The notes below the pieces were generated by a model, which saw nothing but the letters and a program-made list of their open reading frames with translations, did not search any database and had not been told where the DNA came from. The translations under genes and the position numbers were made by a program. This document shows, piece after piece, positions 5,265 to 6,012 of a stretch of 6,012 bases of DNA (the stretch's first letter is position 1; every line of letters begins with the position of its first letter). Source of the stretch: an uncultured Collinsella sp. (GTDB lineage: Bacteria; Actinomycetota; Coriobacteriia; Coriobacteriales; Coriobacteriaceae). The DNA lies in the NCBI GenBank assembly GCA_900551015.1, contig URUI01000097.1, forward strand, positions 1 to 6,012, in the 5' to 3' direction.

Positions 5265-6012
5265 ATGATTGCAATTTTAAAGCAGAGCGCCAGCGACGAG
5301 GCCGTCAGCCATATCGTCAGCTGGATTGAGAAAAAGGGCCTGAAGACCGATGTCTCGCGCGGCGAGAATGAGACGATCATCGGCCTGGTGGGCGATACGA
5401 CCAAGATCGACCCATTCCTGCTCGAGTCCATGGATGTCGTCGAGCGCGTGCAGCGCGTCTCCGAGCCGTTCAAGCGCGCCAACCGCAAGTTCCACCCCGA
5501 GGACTCCGTCATCGACTGCGGCCACGGCGTACATGTAGGCGGCGATCAGTTCCAGGTCATCGCCGGCCCGTGCTCCGTCGAGGGCGAGAACCTCATCCGC
5601 ATCGCCCGCCGCGTGAAGGCCGCCGGTGCCACGATGCTGCGCGGCGGTGCCTACAAGCCCCGCACTTCCCCGTACGCCTACCAGGGCATGGGACCCGCCG
5701 GTCTGGACCTGCTGTGCGAGGCGTCTGCTGAGCTCGACATGCCGATCGTCACCGAGATCATGGACCCACGCGACGTGCAGGTCTTCCTGGACAAGAAGAT
5801 CGACGTCATGCAGATCGGCGCCCGCAACGCCCAGAACTTCCCCCTGCTCAAAGAGGTCGGCAAGACCAAGACTCCGATCTTGCTTAAGCGCGGCATGTCC
5901 GGCACGATCGATGAGCTGCTCACGGCCGCCGAGTACATCATGAGCGAGGGCAACGACAACGTCATCCTGTGCGAGCGCGGCATCCGCACCTTTGAGACCA
6001 GTATGCGCAACA
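5265..6012 (+). CDS. aroF: 3-deoxy-7-phosphoheptulonate (DAHP) synthase, class I, 3' end cut off
   Basis: The enzyme condenses phosphoenolpyruvate with erythrose 4-phosphate, the first step of the shikimate pathway to Phe, Tyr and Trp, in the cytoplasm. The window holds 249 codons, and the frame is still open at the edge. By comparison with the Thermotoga-type enzyme of about 340 residues, roughly 90 are missing. Residues 1 to about 70 (MIAILKQSAS...) match the ferredoxin-like regulatory domain that lets Tyr or Phe inhibit this subfamily. The barrel follows, with IAGPCSVE (99-106, metal ligand Cys103), LRGGAYKPRTSPYAYQG (125-141, with substrate-binding Lys131 and Arg133), QIGARNAQNF (183-192), LLKRG (206-210) and ILCERGIRTFE (234-244). 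The later metal ligands (His, Glu, Asp) would lie past the edge. ATG at 5265 has a good ribosome site. The leader carries a terminator hairpin, suggesting attenuation. The symbol aroF is used for the family type; AroG-like naming is also seen. Confidence 0.95.
   Translation, partial: MIAILKQSASDEAVSHIVSWIEKKGLKTDVSRGENETIIGLVGDTTKIDPFLLESMDVVERVQRVSEPFKRANRKFHPEDSVIDCGHGVHVGGDQFQVIAGPCSVEGENLIRIARRVKAAGATMLRGGAYKPRTSPYAYQGMGPAGLDLLCEASAELDMPIVTEIMDPRDVQVFLDKKIDVMQIGARNAQNFPLLKEVGKTKTPILLKRGMSGTIDELLTAAEYIMSEGNDNVILCERGIRTFETSMRN

Noticed and set aside
5051..5512. Minus-strand open frame overlapping the start of aroF and the tRNA promoter
   Set aside because: It runs antisense through a convincing aroF coding region and ends inside the tRNA gene, with no family signature.

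Overview
The window looks like chromosomal DNA from a GC-rich actinobacterium. Codon use strongly favours G/C at third positions, GTG and TTG starts occur, and tRNA-Arg carries an encoded CCA end. The gene types (a Thermotoga-like DAHP synthase, a CtpE-like P-type ATPase, a zinc-ribbon membrane protein) suggest the Coriobacteriia, perhaps near Collinsella. That placement is an impression from reading, not a search result.

Layout. Five transcribed units run leftwards on the minus strand: tRNA-Arg(CCG) at 5060-4984 with its own promoter and a strong intrinsic terminator; a P-type cation ATPase (4907-2190); a zinc-ribbon, single-pass membrane protein (2086-944); a cyclophilin-type peptidyl-prolyl isomerase (836-294) with its own good promoter; and the first 94 codons of a tetratricopeptide-repeat protein (282-1), which continues off the left edge. 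The isomerase and TPR genes are 11 bases apart and probably form an operon. The ATPase and zinc-ribbon genes may be co-transcribed, because no terminator is visible between them.

On the right a divergent plus-strand gene starts at 5265 and runs off the window: aroF, a class I DAHP synthase that commits carbon to the shikimate (aromatic amino acid) pathway. Its 204-base upstream region, shared with the tRNA promoter, holds the most interesting structure here. There is a perfect 9-bp hairpin followed by a T-run in the aroF leader. No plus-strand gene lies upstream for it to terminate. A 20-codon open frame spans the hairpin and ends on the aroF ribosome binding site. Together these suggest transcription attenuation of aroF.

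The genes do not form one obvious pathway. The window reads as ordinary core chromosome, with no mobile elements, CRISPR array or phage genes.
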